Source of the DNA: Bacteriovorax stolpii
GTDB taxonomy: Bacteria; Bdellovibrionota; Bacteriovoracia; Bacteriovoracales; Bacteriovoracaceae
Assembly (NCBI GenBank): GCA_945905815.1
Contig: CAMDQH010000020.1
Span: 1 to 43,369, forward strand
Direction of reading: 5' to 3'
Length of the DNA stretch: 43,369 nucleotides
Shown piece by piece: positions 8,300 to 16,405 of this stretch. Each line of letters begins with the position of its first letter. Within the stretch, counting starts at the first letter, position 1. The notes beneath the pieces were generated by a model. The model worked only from the letters and a program-made list of their open reading frames with translations, ran no database searches and was not told the origin of the DNA. Both the position numbers and the translations under genes were made by a program.

Positions 8300-9988
8300 T
8301 TAAGCAATTTCTTTTTGTCCATCAGCAGTATGAATCATTTCATGAATCACCTGGGCTGCCTTAGCAGGGTTAGCTTCAACCAAAGAGATAATCTTCTCTC
8401 TTAGCATATTCCCTTCAATTTTTTCCGGATTCAACCTGTCTTCAATTGAAGGAAGCACATCCTCAAGTCCTGGAAGACGCTGGTTGGCCTGAATCTTTTC
8501 AAGTTCCTCAATGGTCTTAGGTAAAAAATCTTCAATAGATTCAACTGAATTCTCAGTAAGCCATTGAATGAAAGGTCGAACAACCATAAAGAAGAAAAGA
8601 GAAATGATCGCACCAATCATTAGATACTTAGTAATATTTTTCATCAGTTCACGATTTTCACGTGCTCTCATGATTGCTTCCATTTCTGCCAAGTCTTCCG
8701 TTGCAAACTCCATATTCTTAATAACGAGTTTATCGCCACGGGTAAGATTGATCCCAATAGAACTACTTACTATTTGCTGAAAATTTTGAAGTTCATCTTC
8801 CGTCCATGCCTGATACTTCGTTATATTAACTCCGTCATCATTCACCATAGGACTACCATCTTTGGCACGAACAACAACTTTCTTACCATCAACCATGACA
8901 GCAACAGTCATACTTGAAATTTCTGCAGTTGGTTTTTTTGATTTAGTTACTGTAGATGGAACGGCCATGTTTCTTGTAACTAAGGACTTATCAACATCAT
9001 TGCGTGTTTCAGGAATACCCGGCTGTGGCGTTTCACCCGGAAGATTTGATCGTGCACCAGGAATTCCCTGAGGAGAGGGACGAACTCCAACCATTTTTTG
9101 TTCATTACGAACTTCTGAAACTGTCGCAGAGTTCTCACCATCATAAGTGGTTTGTGTTTCAACTTTTTCAGTAAAGTCCATTTTAAGAGCAACTTTCGCT
9201 ATTACTTTACCTTCACCGATTACACGAGAAAGTATTTCTTCAACTTTTTTCTCATATTGAGAGTTCAAGCGAGTTTCAAGAGCAATACGGTTAGCAGTCT
9301 CATTTGACATCTGGTCGCCATCATTTTCAGAAAGCTTTTTACCACGAGAATCAATTACGACAACGTTATGCGATCTCATGCCATCAACGGCAGAGCTTAC
9401 CAGAGATTGAATACCTTTAACTTCATCGTTGGTCATTACCACTCCACGTTCAACATCAAGAACGACAGAGCCCGTAGGCGGTTTTCTTTCAGAAACGAAT
9501 GGAGAATGTTCAGGAATGGATAAATGAATACGAGCGCGAGCTACGCCCTTAATATGCATAATGGTTTTAATTAACTCTCCCTCGAGAGCTCTTTGTTTAT
9601 TTATTTTTTGTACAAAAGAAGTTGTTCCGAAGGCCTGTTTATCAAACACTTCATAACCAACAGTGCCTGTGAAGTTGACACCTTTTTTGGCAATCTCAAG
9701 ACGCCAGATTTCAACCATATCCTCAGGGACCTGAATCGTTTTACCGTCGTCCTTAACTTGGTAAGAGATTTTACCTTCTTCCAACATACGGGCTATGACT
9801 GCAGAATCATCTTTGGTTAGATCAGTATAAAGAACTTTATAATCGGTTTTGCTTGCATAGATGATAATTCCTGCCATCAGGGTCATTACCAAAGCCGCAA
9901 TTCCAACCATTCCAATTCTTCTGGTCATGTCGAGTGACTTAAAGAAATCGATTAAGTTCTGTATCGTTTGCGTAAAGAAGTTATTCAA
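8300..9988 (-). CDS. fliF: Flagellar MS-ring protein FliF
   Basis: 562 aa, normal family length. FliF forms the MS ring in the cytoplasmic membrane, the foundation for rod and export gate. Seen: first membrane helix about residues 25-45; ring-building motifs including YKVLYTDLTKDDSAVIARML and RALEGELIKTI, then ARIHLSIPEHSPFV; second membrane helix near 447-465 (MIGAIISLFFFMVVRPF); and a C-terminal tail ending ANPAKAAQVIHEMI, the FliG-binding segment. The start codon is TTG at 9986-9988 preceded by AGGAGG; no ATG nearby fits the family N-terminus. The ribosome site lies in a short inverted repeat (see separate entry). Confidence 0.97.
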   Translation of the reverse strand: MNNFFTQTIQNLIDFFKSLDMTRRIGMVGIAALVMTLMAGIIIYASKTDYKVLYTDLTKDDSAVIARMLEEGKISYQVKDDGKTIQVPEDMVEIWRLEIAKKGVNFTGTVGYEVFDKQAFGTTSFVQKINKQRALEGELIKTIMHIKGVARARIHLSIPEHSPFVSERKPPTGSVVLDVERGVVMTNDEVKGIQSLVSSAVDGMRSHNVVVIDSRGKKLSENDGDQMSNETANRIALETRLNSQYEKKVEEILSRVIGEGKVIAKVALKMDFTEKVETQTTYDGENSATVSEVRNEQKMVGVRPSPQGIPGARSNLPGETPQPGIPETRNDVDKSLVTRNMAVPSTVTKSKKPTAEISSMTVAVMVDGKKVVVRAKDGSPMVNDDGVNITKYQAWTEDELQNFQQIVSSSIGINLTRGDKLVIKNMEFATEDLAEMEAIMRARENRELMKNITKYLMIGAIISLFFFMVVRPFIQWLTENSVESIEDFLPKTIEELEKIQANQRLPGLEDVLPSIEDRLNPEKIEGNMLREKIISLVEANPAKAAQVIHEMIHTADGQKEIA

Positions 9989-9990
9989 CT

Positions 9991-10005
9991 GAATCCTCCT
10001 GATTC
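9991..10005 (-). promoter_or_regulatory. Inverted repeat around the fliF ribosome binding site
   Basis: GAATC (9991-9995) and GATTC (10001-10005) flank CTCCT; on the minus-strand mRNA this is GAAUC-AGGAG-GAUUC, so the Shine-Dalgarno is largely in a 5-nt loop closed by a 5-bp stem, a few bases before the TTG start. It may tune fliF translation; a 5-bp A/U-containing stem is weak, so this could be chance. Confidence 0.35.
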
Positions 10006-10026
10006 AAGCCTATCTAATCATCCTAA

Positions 10027-10386
10027 TTAGATCTGCATTTTCATAATTTCACGGTAAGCATCGATCACTTTCGTTCTTACCTGGTTCATTGTTCTGAAAG
10101 CAATATCTGCTTTCTCAACTGCTAGCAATGTCTCATGCAAGTTTTGGCTTTCACCACTTGCAAGCTGCTCCATCGCAACGTTGGCTTCATTTTGCATTGA
10201 GTTTACTTTCCCAATGGACTCCGATAAAAACTCACCGAAAGATTTCGCCCCACCAGCTTCACCGACAGAAGGAGCACCTTCGATATTAAAGTTTCCACCA
10301 AAGTTATTATCAACTGAACGGCTCCAGCCCTTGGCATCGGCATTCCCAAGTGTATTCTGGAAGCCTGAAATGTCTTTAATCGACAT
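10027..10386 (-). CDS. fliE: Flagellar hook-basal body junction protein FliE
   Basis: 119 aa. FliE connects the MS ring and the proximal rod and is the first rod component exported. Seen: polar, Gly/Asn-rich N-terminus; conserved C-terminal half with SFGEFLSESIGKVNSMQNEA, then AMEQLASGESQNLHETLLAVEKA and FRTMNQVRTKVIDAYREIM, the FliE signature. The ATG at 10386 has AAGGAATA upstream. It lies 10 bp after flgC and 38 bp before fliF, preserving the common flgBC-fliEFG order. Confidence 0.96.
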   Translation of the reverse strand: MSIKDISGFQNTLGNADAKGWSRSVDNNFGGNFNIEGAPSVGEAGGAKSFGEFLSESIGKVNSMQNEANVAMEQLASGESQNLHETLLAVEKADIAFRTMNQVRTKVIDAYREIMKMQI

Positions 10387-10396
10387 GGTTTATTCC

Positions 10397-10837
10397 TTAG
10401 TTTCCGCGGCCAATTTCAAGTGTCTTCATTGCCATCTGCTTCGTAATATTTAATGCCGTCACGTTTGATTCATAGGCCCTCTGGGCTTCAATCATGTTGG
10501 CCATCTCAACCATCGGATTAATATCCGGCATGGCCACATACCCTTCTGAGTTTGCGTCAGGATGTGTTGGATCATGCTTAAAAATAACTTTATCAGTATG
10601 CACAACCTCAGTTGCATGAACTGTCTGAGCATTCTCCGCCAGTTCACCTTCTAGGATCTCAGAGAAACTATCTCTCTCTGGCTCTGAACCAAATACCACT
10701 TCTTTTCTTCTGTAAGGGCCACCCTCTGCTGTTCTTGTTGTTTGAGCGTTTGCAATGTTAGAAGAATGGGCTTCCATTCTCTTTCGTTGTGCTGCCAGAC
10801 CACTTGAACTAATTCGTAAGCTAGAGAGTAAATCCAT
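10397..10837 (-). CDS. flgC: Flagellar proximal rod protein FlgC
   Basis: 146 aa. Seen: N-terminal LRISSSGLAAQRKRMEAHSSNIANAQT, the rod-protein motif with the NIAN core, and the FlgC-type C-terminus VEMANMIEAQRAYESNVTALNITKQM. YRRKEVVF after the NIAN block is also typical of FlgC. Known: FlgC with FlgB and FlgF forms the proximal rod in the periplasm. Strong ribosome site (AAGGGGA). Eleven bases after flgB. Confidence 0.97.
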   Translation of the reverse strand: MDLLSSLRISSSGLAAQRKRMEAHSSNIANAQTTRTAEGGPYRRKEVVFGSEPERDSFSEILEGELAENAQTVHATEVVHTDKVIFKHDPTHPDANSEGYVAMPDINPMVEMANMIEAQRAYESNVTALNITKQMAMKTLEIGRGN

Positions 10838-10848
10838 CTATAGTCCCC

Positions 10849-11256
10849 TTACTTCTCAGAGTTGATGGCATATTTCATTATGCCCATCTTTTTATTAATC
10901 AACTGAACCAAGGCATCGTACATCAATTTATTCTCTGCCATTTGTGCCATTTCAGCTTCAACGTCCACAGTATTGCCATTCTCTGCTACAACACCGTTCG
11001 GGTTATCATAAATCTCTGGTTCTAGATTGTTAAAACCACCATTACCAACATTGTGATGACGTCCATCAGTCACGTTCATGCCCATCTGACCATCAACATC
11101 CAAAGCTCGTGCCAAAGCCTCTTCAAAGTCCATTTTTTTGGCCTTGAATCCTGGCGTATTAGCATTAGCGACGTTTGAGGAAATTAATTCCTGGCGCATC
11201 TCCCGAAAGTTCAGCGCGGTCGTTAGGGCCTTAAGTGTCTTGTCATTCACATCCAT
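10849..11256 (-). CDS. flgB: Flagellar proximal rod protein FlgB
   Basis: 135 aa. Seen: ALNFREMRQELISSNVANANTPGFKAKKMDFEEAL, the FlgB N-terminal rod motif (SNVANANTPGFKA), and a C-terminal EAEMAQMAENKLMYDALVQLINKKM, the paired helix of rod proteins. Length matches the family. Sits 27 bp after the AAA+ regulator, which is too little room for an extended independent promoter, so it is probably co-transcribed with it. Confidence 0.97.
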   Translation of the reverse strand: MDVNDKTLKALTTALNFREMRQELISSNVANANTPGFKAKKMDFEEALARALDVDGQMGMNVTDGRHHNVGNGGFNNLEPEIYDNPNGVVAENGNTVDVEAEMAQMAENKLMYDALVQLINKKMGIMKYAINSEK

Positions 11257-11283
11257 GTGACTGGCCTCAACAAATAATTTAAA

Positions 11284-12225
11284 TTAGCGTAAGTTAATAA
11301 AGTAAGTAGCGCCGTCGCCTCTGTACTCATTGATTTTATTTCTAAGAGTACGGATAGAAACACCAAGTATTTTTGCAGCTTGAGTTCTATTCTCAGAAGT
11401 AAAAACTAGTGCTTTCTTAATGAGAAGTTTTTCAGCTTCTTTAAGAGACATAAGTTTGAAACCATCTTCATCAATTTCAGATGAAGAGAATTCAACTTTA
11501 CGCTCACCATTTTCGATAGCAGCAAGATCAAGAGTACTTCCTTCCATATTAGACAAAGTCTTACGGATGAAAGAACGAAGTTCGACTAAGTTTTGATTCC
11601 AGTTATAGTCAGAAAGTTTGCGAGCAGCTTCTGCGCAAAGAGATAGTTCGCCAGCAGATGTCTCTGAAGCATACTCATTAATGAAGTGACGAGCGATCAA
11701 CTCCACGTCTGTCCCTCTTTCGCGAAGTGAGATCATGTCGATCTGCGCTCCGTTGAAATATGTGTATAAAGCACGAGAGAACTTTCCTGCAGCAACTAAC
11801 TTAGAAAGATTCTTCGAAGTTGTAGCAAGGACACGAACATCTAATTCATAATCAGGAAGCTCTTGAAGGATAGTATATAGGCGTTTCTGGAAAATATCAT
11901 CCAGTGCGTCAATATTGGCAAATATTACCGTACCACCGTTGGCAACTTCTAGAACGCCACGATTGAATCGTCCTGTTTCATCACAACGGTAACCAAGCAC
12001 AATTTTCTCAACAGTTGCTGTGTCAGTACTACAATCTACAACTTCTAGACGAGCATTCTTACGAGCAGAATTTTGGTGAATGTATGATCCAATAGCTTTT
12101 TTTCCAGATCCTGTTTCTCCTGAAATCAGAATTGGTGTCTTGGTAACGGCCACATTACGTGCCATCTCAAGTGCCGAGTTGAATTTTGGGTGATTGCCTA
12201 CGAGATTAAAACCTTGAGTTAACAT
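11284..12225 (-). CDS. Degenerate NtrC-family AAA+ regulator with Fis-type HTH, flagellar cluster
   Basis: 313 aa, AAA+ domain plus C-terminal Fis-type helix-turn-helix (NRTQAAKILGVSIRTLRNKINEY, about 275-297), with no receiver domain. Walker A is kept (GETGSGKK, residues 36-43). The sigma-54 contact loop GAFTGA is missing: that stretch reads YRCDETGRFNRG and is about three residues short. The Walker B acidic pair is replaced (GGTVIFANI, Ala103-Asn104 where Asp-Glu belong). The usual arginine-finger segment FREDLxxRL reads FSRALYTYF. SLRERGTD in the sensor II region remains. It should therefore bind DNA, and perhaps nucleotide, but not hydrolyse ATP or remodel sigma-54 holoenzyme. Strong ribosome site (AGGAGG). 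Position just before flgB suggests a flagellar regulator descended from a FlrC/FlbD-like activator. Confidence 0.85.
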   Translation of the reverse strand: MLTQGFNLVGNHPKFNSALEMARNVAVTKTPILISGETGSGKKAIGSYIHQNSARKNARLEVVDCSTDTATVEKIVLGYRCDETGRFNRGVLEVANGGTVIFANIDALDDIFQKRLYTILQELPDYELDVRVLATTSKNLSKLVAAGKFSRALYTYFNGAQIDMISLRERGTDVELIARHFINEYASETSAGELSLCAEAARKLSDYNWNQNLVELRSFIRKTLSNMEGSTLDLAAIENGERKVEFSSSEIDEDGFKLMSLKEAEKLLIKKALVFTSENRTQAAKILGVSIRTLRNKINEYRGDGATYFINLR

Positions 12226-12256
12226 TAGACCTCCTGTCCGTTGTTGCTTGGTTTGT

Positions 12257-14947
12257 TTATAATTTCTTTTCTACTAATTCCAAAGTTGCTAATTCACTTC
12301 TACACATTTCCTTAACATGCAGAGGAACTTTATCATCGCTTGTTAAAAGACTAAGAACCTCCTTACCTTCTGCTATCCGCGAGTTCTTTATTAATGATAA
12401 CCCGTAAAGGTATCCAATTCGCGCAGTGTAAGGAGATTTTTGAAATTTTTCTCTGAAAGCTTTTGTCATAATCTCGATCTCCTTCCATTCTGGATTATTC
12501 TCTCCAGCGAATGATTCGATGAGGAGATAGGTAACTCGTTCAGACACATTCAAGATCGGTGCCGACTTCGAAGTGTTGATATCCTGGCTTAAGGCCCTAA
12601 CCACTGTTTTAAAGCGATCTTGGTCTTTTAGTTGATAAAGAGAGTCAACATAACCCATTAATAGATCAGCGGTTTGTCTGGGCGTAAGCTGATTTTTACT
12701 ATTCTGTTTAACCAGCACTTTTTCAAATTCTATAATGGCATCTGTGTAACTTTTTTGGTGAAAATAGATCAAACCACGGTAGTAAGGGTAGTTCAAAGAG
12801 TCCCTAAGTGACACTGGATATGAGGCCAGCTTGTCACTTGCGCCCTTCCAGTCCTTATCTGCCACCATTCTAATCAAGCTAAGTTCCTCGACTAATTCTG
12901 AAAGATTAGTATTTTTTACTCTTTCAACCCATATAGGAAATACACGTGGCTCCTCACCCTTAACGGTGACGAAACTCTCAAGGGCACGATCATAACTCTT
13001 ATAGAGTCCTAATTTAATAAAGGCGTCACAAACAACAAAATTCAAATAAATATTTTTAGCAACTTTGGACTCGTATTTGGTTTTATAAACTTCCCAAACC
13101 TTAACTACTTTGGCGTAATCTTCTTTAAAGTAGGCATCTTTAATTATTCCAAAAACAATTTCTGCACCATCACCTTCGAAAACTCTTCTCTCAGCTGGCT
13201 TAATCGAATCCAAAGAAATAGACGTCAAATAGGCCAGTGCCTTTTCATAATCTTTATTAGCAATAAAAAATCTCAAGCGTACGAGCCACAGAAGTTTTTT
13301 TAAGTCTGGGCTCAAGGCTCGAGACTCATCGGGTGACTGTTCAAGAAAGACTTCTGTCTCTTTGTCTGATTCATTTGGGTTAATTTTACGGGTAATTCGA
13401 AGTGCTACATAACGAAGTTTTGCTTCATAACGAGCGGCAGGATCAGTTGATCTATCGATGGCATTTTTATAAAGGACCTGCGTTTCCCCAATCTCGCGAT
13501 CCATAAGTTCATAGCCAAGAGCAAGTCTTAAACGAGCAAATGGGGCCTGAAGAAGATAAGAATAAGATGATATAAATTCATCATAAACTTTAATTGATGA
13601 TGAATAGTCACCAATTCGAAAATGACTTTCTGCTACGTTGTAGAGAATTGCTGGGTGGACAGGCTTGGCCAGTGATTTAGATATAAGATTATAACGCTTG
13701 ATAATTTCTTTTGGTTCATTTTTGGAAAGGAGCGAAAATGTTATGTATGCAATACCCATTTGAGGAGGCAAAATACTGGCAAGTTTTTTGTCATTTAAAA
13801 ATTCTTCGATTTTTTCAACTTGGTTCAATTCGGCCAGTGCATGAAGGATCGTTAGGGCGGATTGAATCACTAAACTATGATCAAATTCTCCTCTGGCCTC
13901 TACAAAAAGTTGTTTTGAGAGTTCAAGAGTCCTGACATGATCCTTCATATCTACACTGTACTGAATGAGATAGCGAAGGACAGAAGCTTTCATTTCATAG
14001 TCAGTCGTCATTTCTTTAATGTTGGAAAGAATAACCATCACAGACTGCGTGATTCCACGGTTTGGCTTGGCTATATTCCCCTTCAAAAGCGCATTGGCCT
14101 TAAGAAATTCATTCATGACAGTATTAATGTCGCGACCATATTTCTTCTCATAAAGAGTAATTGATTTATTTAACAGTCCCCACTTTTCTTCCCTGTAAAA
14201 ATTGATCGTGAGTTGCATGTGAGCTTCTTTCGGGTCATCTATATTATTACGGTCCTTAATTTGATAAAGAGAATCTGGTATTTTAGAAGCCAGATTGAGA
14301 TCTTTTTCAAGCTGGGGGATCATCGGTTTATAATCCCAGATAAAGCTAGCCCCATATCTAAAATCACGATAACCGGGATGCGGGGGTTCTTCATCTGCTA
14401 TATCATTTGTCACTTCAACGACAGGCAATATGCTGCTCTTGCGATTTAAGATATCATTTTTTGCCACTAATTTTTTTTTCTTAACCATAGCCGCATCAGA
14501 CGTGACTGGAAGTGGAAGTGGTTTTTTAAATGCTGTAGATTTCTCTGAGATTAAATCTGAATTAATCCAAAAGTCTAAAATGTATTTTTTGTCAGCATCT
14601 CGGTAAAAAGAAAATAGCTCCACAGAAGGATCTTTAAGTTTGACAGTGACAGTAGCAGGTTTGGCCGGAAAGTTATCCTTAGAGTAAGAGATACTTTCAA
14701 TATACTGGCCATCGGCATTTAATTTGGCGAGTTCCCCTGCCAATGTCTGAAACAATTCCAGATTAACCGTTTCAATATTTAAAGTGCCTTCTTTCTTATT
14801 AATAAAGAATTGATCCCTTGGAACCATAAGATTCCATCGCAAATGAGTTTTTAATGTTTCTTGATTGAAAATATCAGCTAATGCCAAAGACGTAGTAAAC
14901 GTGCTGGCCACAAATAGAGTCATTAATAGTATCGACAATATTTTCAT
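12257..14947 (-). CDS. Large exported TPR-like protein heading the flagellar cluster
   Basis: 896 aa from the ATG at 14947 (ribosome site AGGAAG); an upstream start at 14983 would only add 12 polar residues before the signal peptide. Seen: Sec signal MKILSILLMTLFVASTFTTSLALA; residues about 25-140 look beta-rich, AMIN-like (TVTVKLKDPSVELFSFY, then KKYILDFWINSD); the remaining 700 residues are alpha-helical with TPR-style repeats (for example ILYNVAESHFRIGDYSSSIKVY, split over two helices, and YYRGLIYFHQKSYTDAIIEFEKV). No enzyme motif. It is likely periplasmic, a scaffold or assembly factor. It is 31 bp upstream of the AAA+ regulator and codirectional with the flagellar genes, so a role in flagellum or envelope assembly is inferred only from position. 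Confidence 0.75.
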   Translation of the reverse strand: MKILSILLMTLFVASTFTTSLALADIFNQETLKTHLRWNLMVPRDQFFINKKEGTLNIETVNLELFQTLAGELAKLNADGQYIESISYSKDNFPAKPATVTVKLKDPSVELFSFYRDADKKYILDFWINSDLISEKSTAFKKPLPLPVTSDAAMVKKKKLVAKNDILNRKSSILPVVEVTNDIADEEPPHPGYRDFRYGASFIWDYKPMIPQLEKDLNLASKIPDSLYQIKDRNNIDDPKEAHMQLTINFYREEKWGLLNKSITLYEKKYGRDINTVMNEFLKANALLKGNIAKPNRGITQSVMVILSNIKEMTTDYEMKASVLRYLIQYSVDMKDHVRTLELSKQLFVEARGEFDHSLVIQSALTILHALAELNQVEKIEEFLNDKKLASILPPQMGIAYITFSLLSKNEPKEIIKRYNLISKSLAKPVHPAILYNVAESHFRIGDYSSSIKVYDEFISSYSYLLQAPFARLRLALGYELMDREIGETQVLYKNAIDRSTDPAARYEAKLRYVALRITRKINPNESDKETEVFLEQSPDESRALSPDLKKLLWLVRLRFFIANKDYEKALAYLTSISLDSIKPAERRVFEGDGAEIVFGIIKDAYFKEDYAKVVKVWEVYKTKYESKVAKNIYLNFVVCDAFIKLGLYKSYDRALESFVTVKGEEPRVFPIWVERVKNTNLSELVEELSLIRMVADKDWKGASDKLASYPVSLRDSLNYPYYRGLIYFHQKSYTDAIIEFEKVLVKQNSKNQLTPRQTADLLMGYVDSLYQLKDQDRFKTVVRALSQDINTSKSAPILNVSERVTYLLIESFAGENNPEWKEIEIMTKAFREKFQKSPYTARIGYLYGLSLIKNSRIAEGKEVLSLLTSDDKVPLHVKEMCRSELATLELVEKKL

Positions 14948-14977
14948 TTTGAAGACTTCCTGTCTTTCAGTTGGGGC

Positions 14978-14994
14978 GACCACATCTTGTGGTC
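14978..14994. promoter_or_regulatory. Hairpin GACCACA-TCT-TGTGGTC in the leader of the TPR gene
   Basis: Perfect 7-bp inverted repeat with a 3-nt loop, about 30-46 nt upstream of the TPR gene's ATG on the minus strand. On the plus strand it is followed by ATTTTT, terminator-like, but no plus-strand gene ends there. On the minus-strand mRNA it would be a stable 5'-UTR hairpin ahead of the ribosome site. It could be a leader regulatory element or an operator. Confidence 0.4.
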
Positions 14995-15047
14995 ATTTTT
15001 ACCTACCCCAATTCAAAGTGTAGCTTATTTTCAAGATTCCAAAAGAC

Positions 15048-15072
15048 ATATTTTTCCCATCGGCAAAAATAT
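15048..15072. promoter_or_regulatory. Inverted repeat ATATTTTT-N9-AAAAATAT in divergent promoter region
   Basis: Perfect 8-bp arms with a 9-nt GC-rich spacer (CCCATCGGC) in the 219-bp gap between the TPR gene (-) and the lipoprotein-mla operon (+). The size and spacing fit a dimeric repressor or activator site. No known regulator consensus was recognised. Confidence 0.4.
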
Positions 15073-15111
15073 CCTGTCGCATATTTGACATCACTTTGTT
15101 TATGAGAGGGA

Positions 15112-15141
15112 TTACAATAACTTATTGTATAGAATTATTAT
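15112..15141 (+). promoter_or_regulatory. Putative promoter with 17-bp palindrome for the lipoprotein-mla operon
   Basis: The palindrome TACAATAACTTATTGTA (15113-15129, 8-bp arms, one central C) overlaps a possible -35 TTACAA (15112-15117), followed after 18 bp by TATTAT (15136-15141), 25 nt ahead of the ATG at 15167. A TTGACA also occurs at 15085-15090 but lacks a -10 at the right distance. The palindrome is clear; the promoter assignment is tentative. Confidence 0.4.
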
Positions 15142-15166
15142 ATTAACCGCTCAAATCGGTAAAGTT

Positions 15167-15643
15167 ATGTGGCAATTGATTCTTCTTCTTATTACTGGAT
15201 GCTCTCTTTCAATGGGGCCTGAGCAGCCTAAAAGTGCCAAAGACCATCAGTACAAAGTTCATTTTAGATTAGACAACTGGACAGAAAAAGAGGAAGACCG
15301 ATCGGACTACGTTTGGGTTAACAAGCTTGACGGGCGTATTCTCCTTTCAAATAGTTTTTGTGATGAATTCCAGGATCAGCCATTGGACAAGCTTGCGACG
15401 AAAACATTCAACACAATAGACGACCTAGAAATTGAAAAGAAAGACTATACCACTTTTAACAATCGTGAAGCCTATAGATTAGAAGGCAAAGGTAAAGTGG
15501 ATGGCGTTCCAGTAGGTTTAATCCTTTTGAACACGAGAAGAAGTAACTGCTACTTTGATTTTGTATCAATAACCCCACTTAAATCAGCTCATGAAGTTCA
15601 GAGCGACTTTGAACAATTTTTAGAATCGGTGAATTTTAAATGA
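15167..15643 (+). CDS. Lipoprotein of unknown function coupled to mlaEFD
   Basis: 158 aa from the ATG at 15167: MWQLILLLITGCSLS is a short lipoprotein signal with lipobox ITGC, so the mature protein would start at Cys12. An earlier in-frame TTG at 15125 would lengthen the N-terminus and spoil the signal. The mature part is a compact mixed alpha/beta domain with no motif I recognise, with two further Cys residues (CDEF and SNCYF). Its stop overlaps the mlaE start (ATGA), so the two are translationally coupled. It is not MlaA-like, MlaB-like or MlaC-like by inspection. A role in lipid transport is inferred from the operon only. Confidence 0.75.
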   Translation: MWQLILLLITGCSLSMGPEQPKSAKDHQYKVHFRLDNWTEKEEDRSDYVWVNKLDGRILLSNSFCDEFQDQPLDKLATKTFNTIDDLEIEKKDYTTFNNREAYRLEGKGKVDGVPVGLILLNTRRSNCYFDFVSITPLKSAHEVQSDFEQFLESVNFK

Positions 15644-16404
15644 TCACGGCCAAAGTAAAAACTAATTTACAGCTGGTAGGAGAAATTACTGAGCTCTTTA
15701 AAGAGTTCGTTCGCTGTCTTTACACTCGTCCCTTTTATCTTGGAAGAATTTATGAGCAAATTGTTCACCTTGGAATAGGTTCACTTCCCATCACGCTGGT
15801 AATCGGAACCGTGACGGGCATGGTGATGACTCTTCAATTCGGATACGGTTTAGAAAAATTCGGCGGCACTCTATATGTGCCGGCAATAGTCTCCTTATCT
15901 CTTTTGCGTGAGTTGGCACCGCTCTTTACTTCATTATTAATTGCCGGCCGGATAGGCTCGGGCATTAGTGCTGAGATTGGCGCAATGAATGTTAGCCAGC
16001 AAATCGATGCGATCCGCGCCCTTGGTACCTCTCCTGTTCGTGTTCTAGTTGTGCCAAGAATCCTGGCGGCAGTAGTATCCCTACCACTCCTCGGGGTCTT
16101 ATCCGGTTTTATGGGGATATGCGGAGGCCTGATCATCGCCTATACCGAATTTAGTATGCCAGTCGGTTTTTACGTTAATAAAGTTCTTAGCACTATTGGT
16201 TTGATGGATATTGTTGGTCTCATGATCAAGTGTGCCTTTTTTGCGCTGATCATCTCACTTCTGGCCTGTTATCGGGGTTTAAAAACTACCGATGGGACTC
16301 GAGGGGTTGGGAATGCAACCATTTGGGTGACCGTAACGTCGTCGATTATTATTTTAATTTCCGATTTCTTTTTAAGTAAAATACTTCTTTTATTATTTGG
16401 ATGA
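15640..16404 (+). CDS. mlaE: Phospholipid ABC transporter permease MlaE
   Basis: 254 aa, family-typical length. Inner-membrane permease of the Mla (MCE) system that moves phospholipid between inner and outer membrane. Seen: amphipathic N-terminus, about five hydrophobic segments, and the MlaE core block SLLRELAPLFTSLLIAGRIG, followed by SGISAEIGAMNVSQQIDAI and RALGTSPVRVLVVPRILA. It overlaps the lipoprotein gene by 4 bp and is followed immediately by mlaF. No MlaB-type STAS gene is in the operon. Confidence 0.95.
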   Translation: MITAKVKTNLQLVGEITELFKEFVRCLYTRPFYLGRIYEQIVHLGIGSLPITLVIGTVTGMVMTLQFGYGLEKFGGTLYVPAIVSLSLLRELAPLFTSLLIAGRIGSGISAEIGAMNVSQQIDAIRALGTSPVRVLVVPRILAAVVSLPLLGVLSGFMGICGGLIIAYTEFSMPVGFYVNKVLSTIGLMDIVGLMIKCAFFALIISLLACYRGLKTTDGTRGVGNATIWVTVTSSIIILISDFFLSKILLLLFG

Positions 16405-16405
16405 C

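Noticed and set aside
14978-15000. Plus-strand terminator reading of the GACCACA hairpin with following T run
   Set aside because: No plus-strand gene ends upstream; more likely a leader or operator element of the minus-strand TPR gene.
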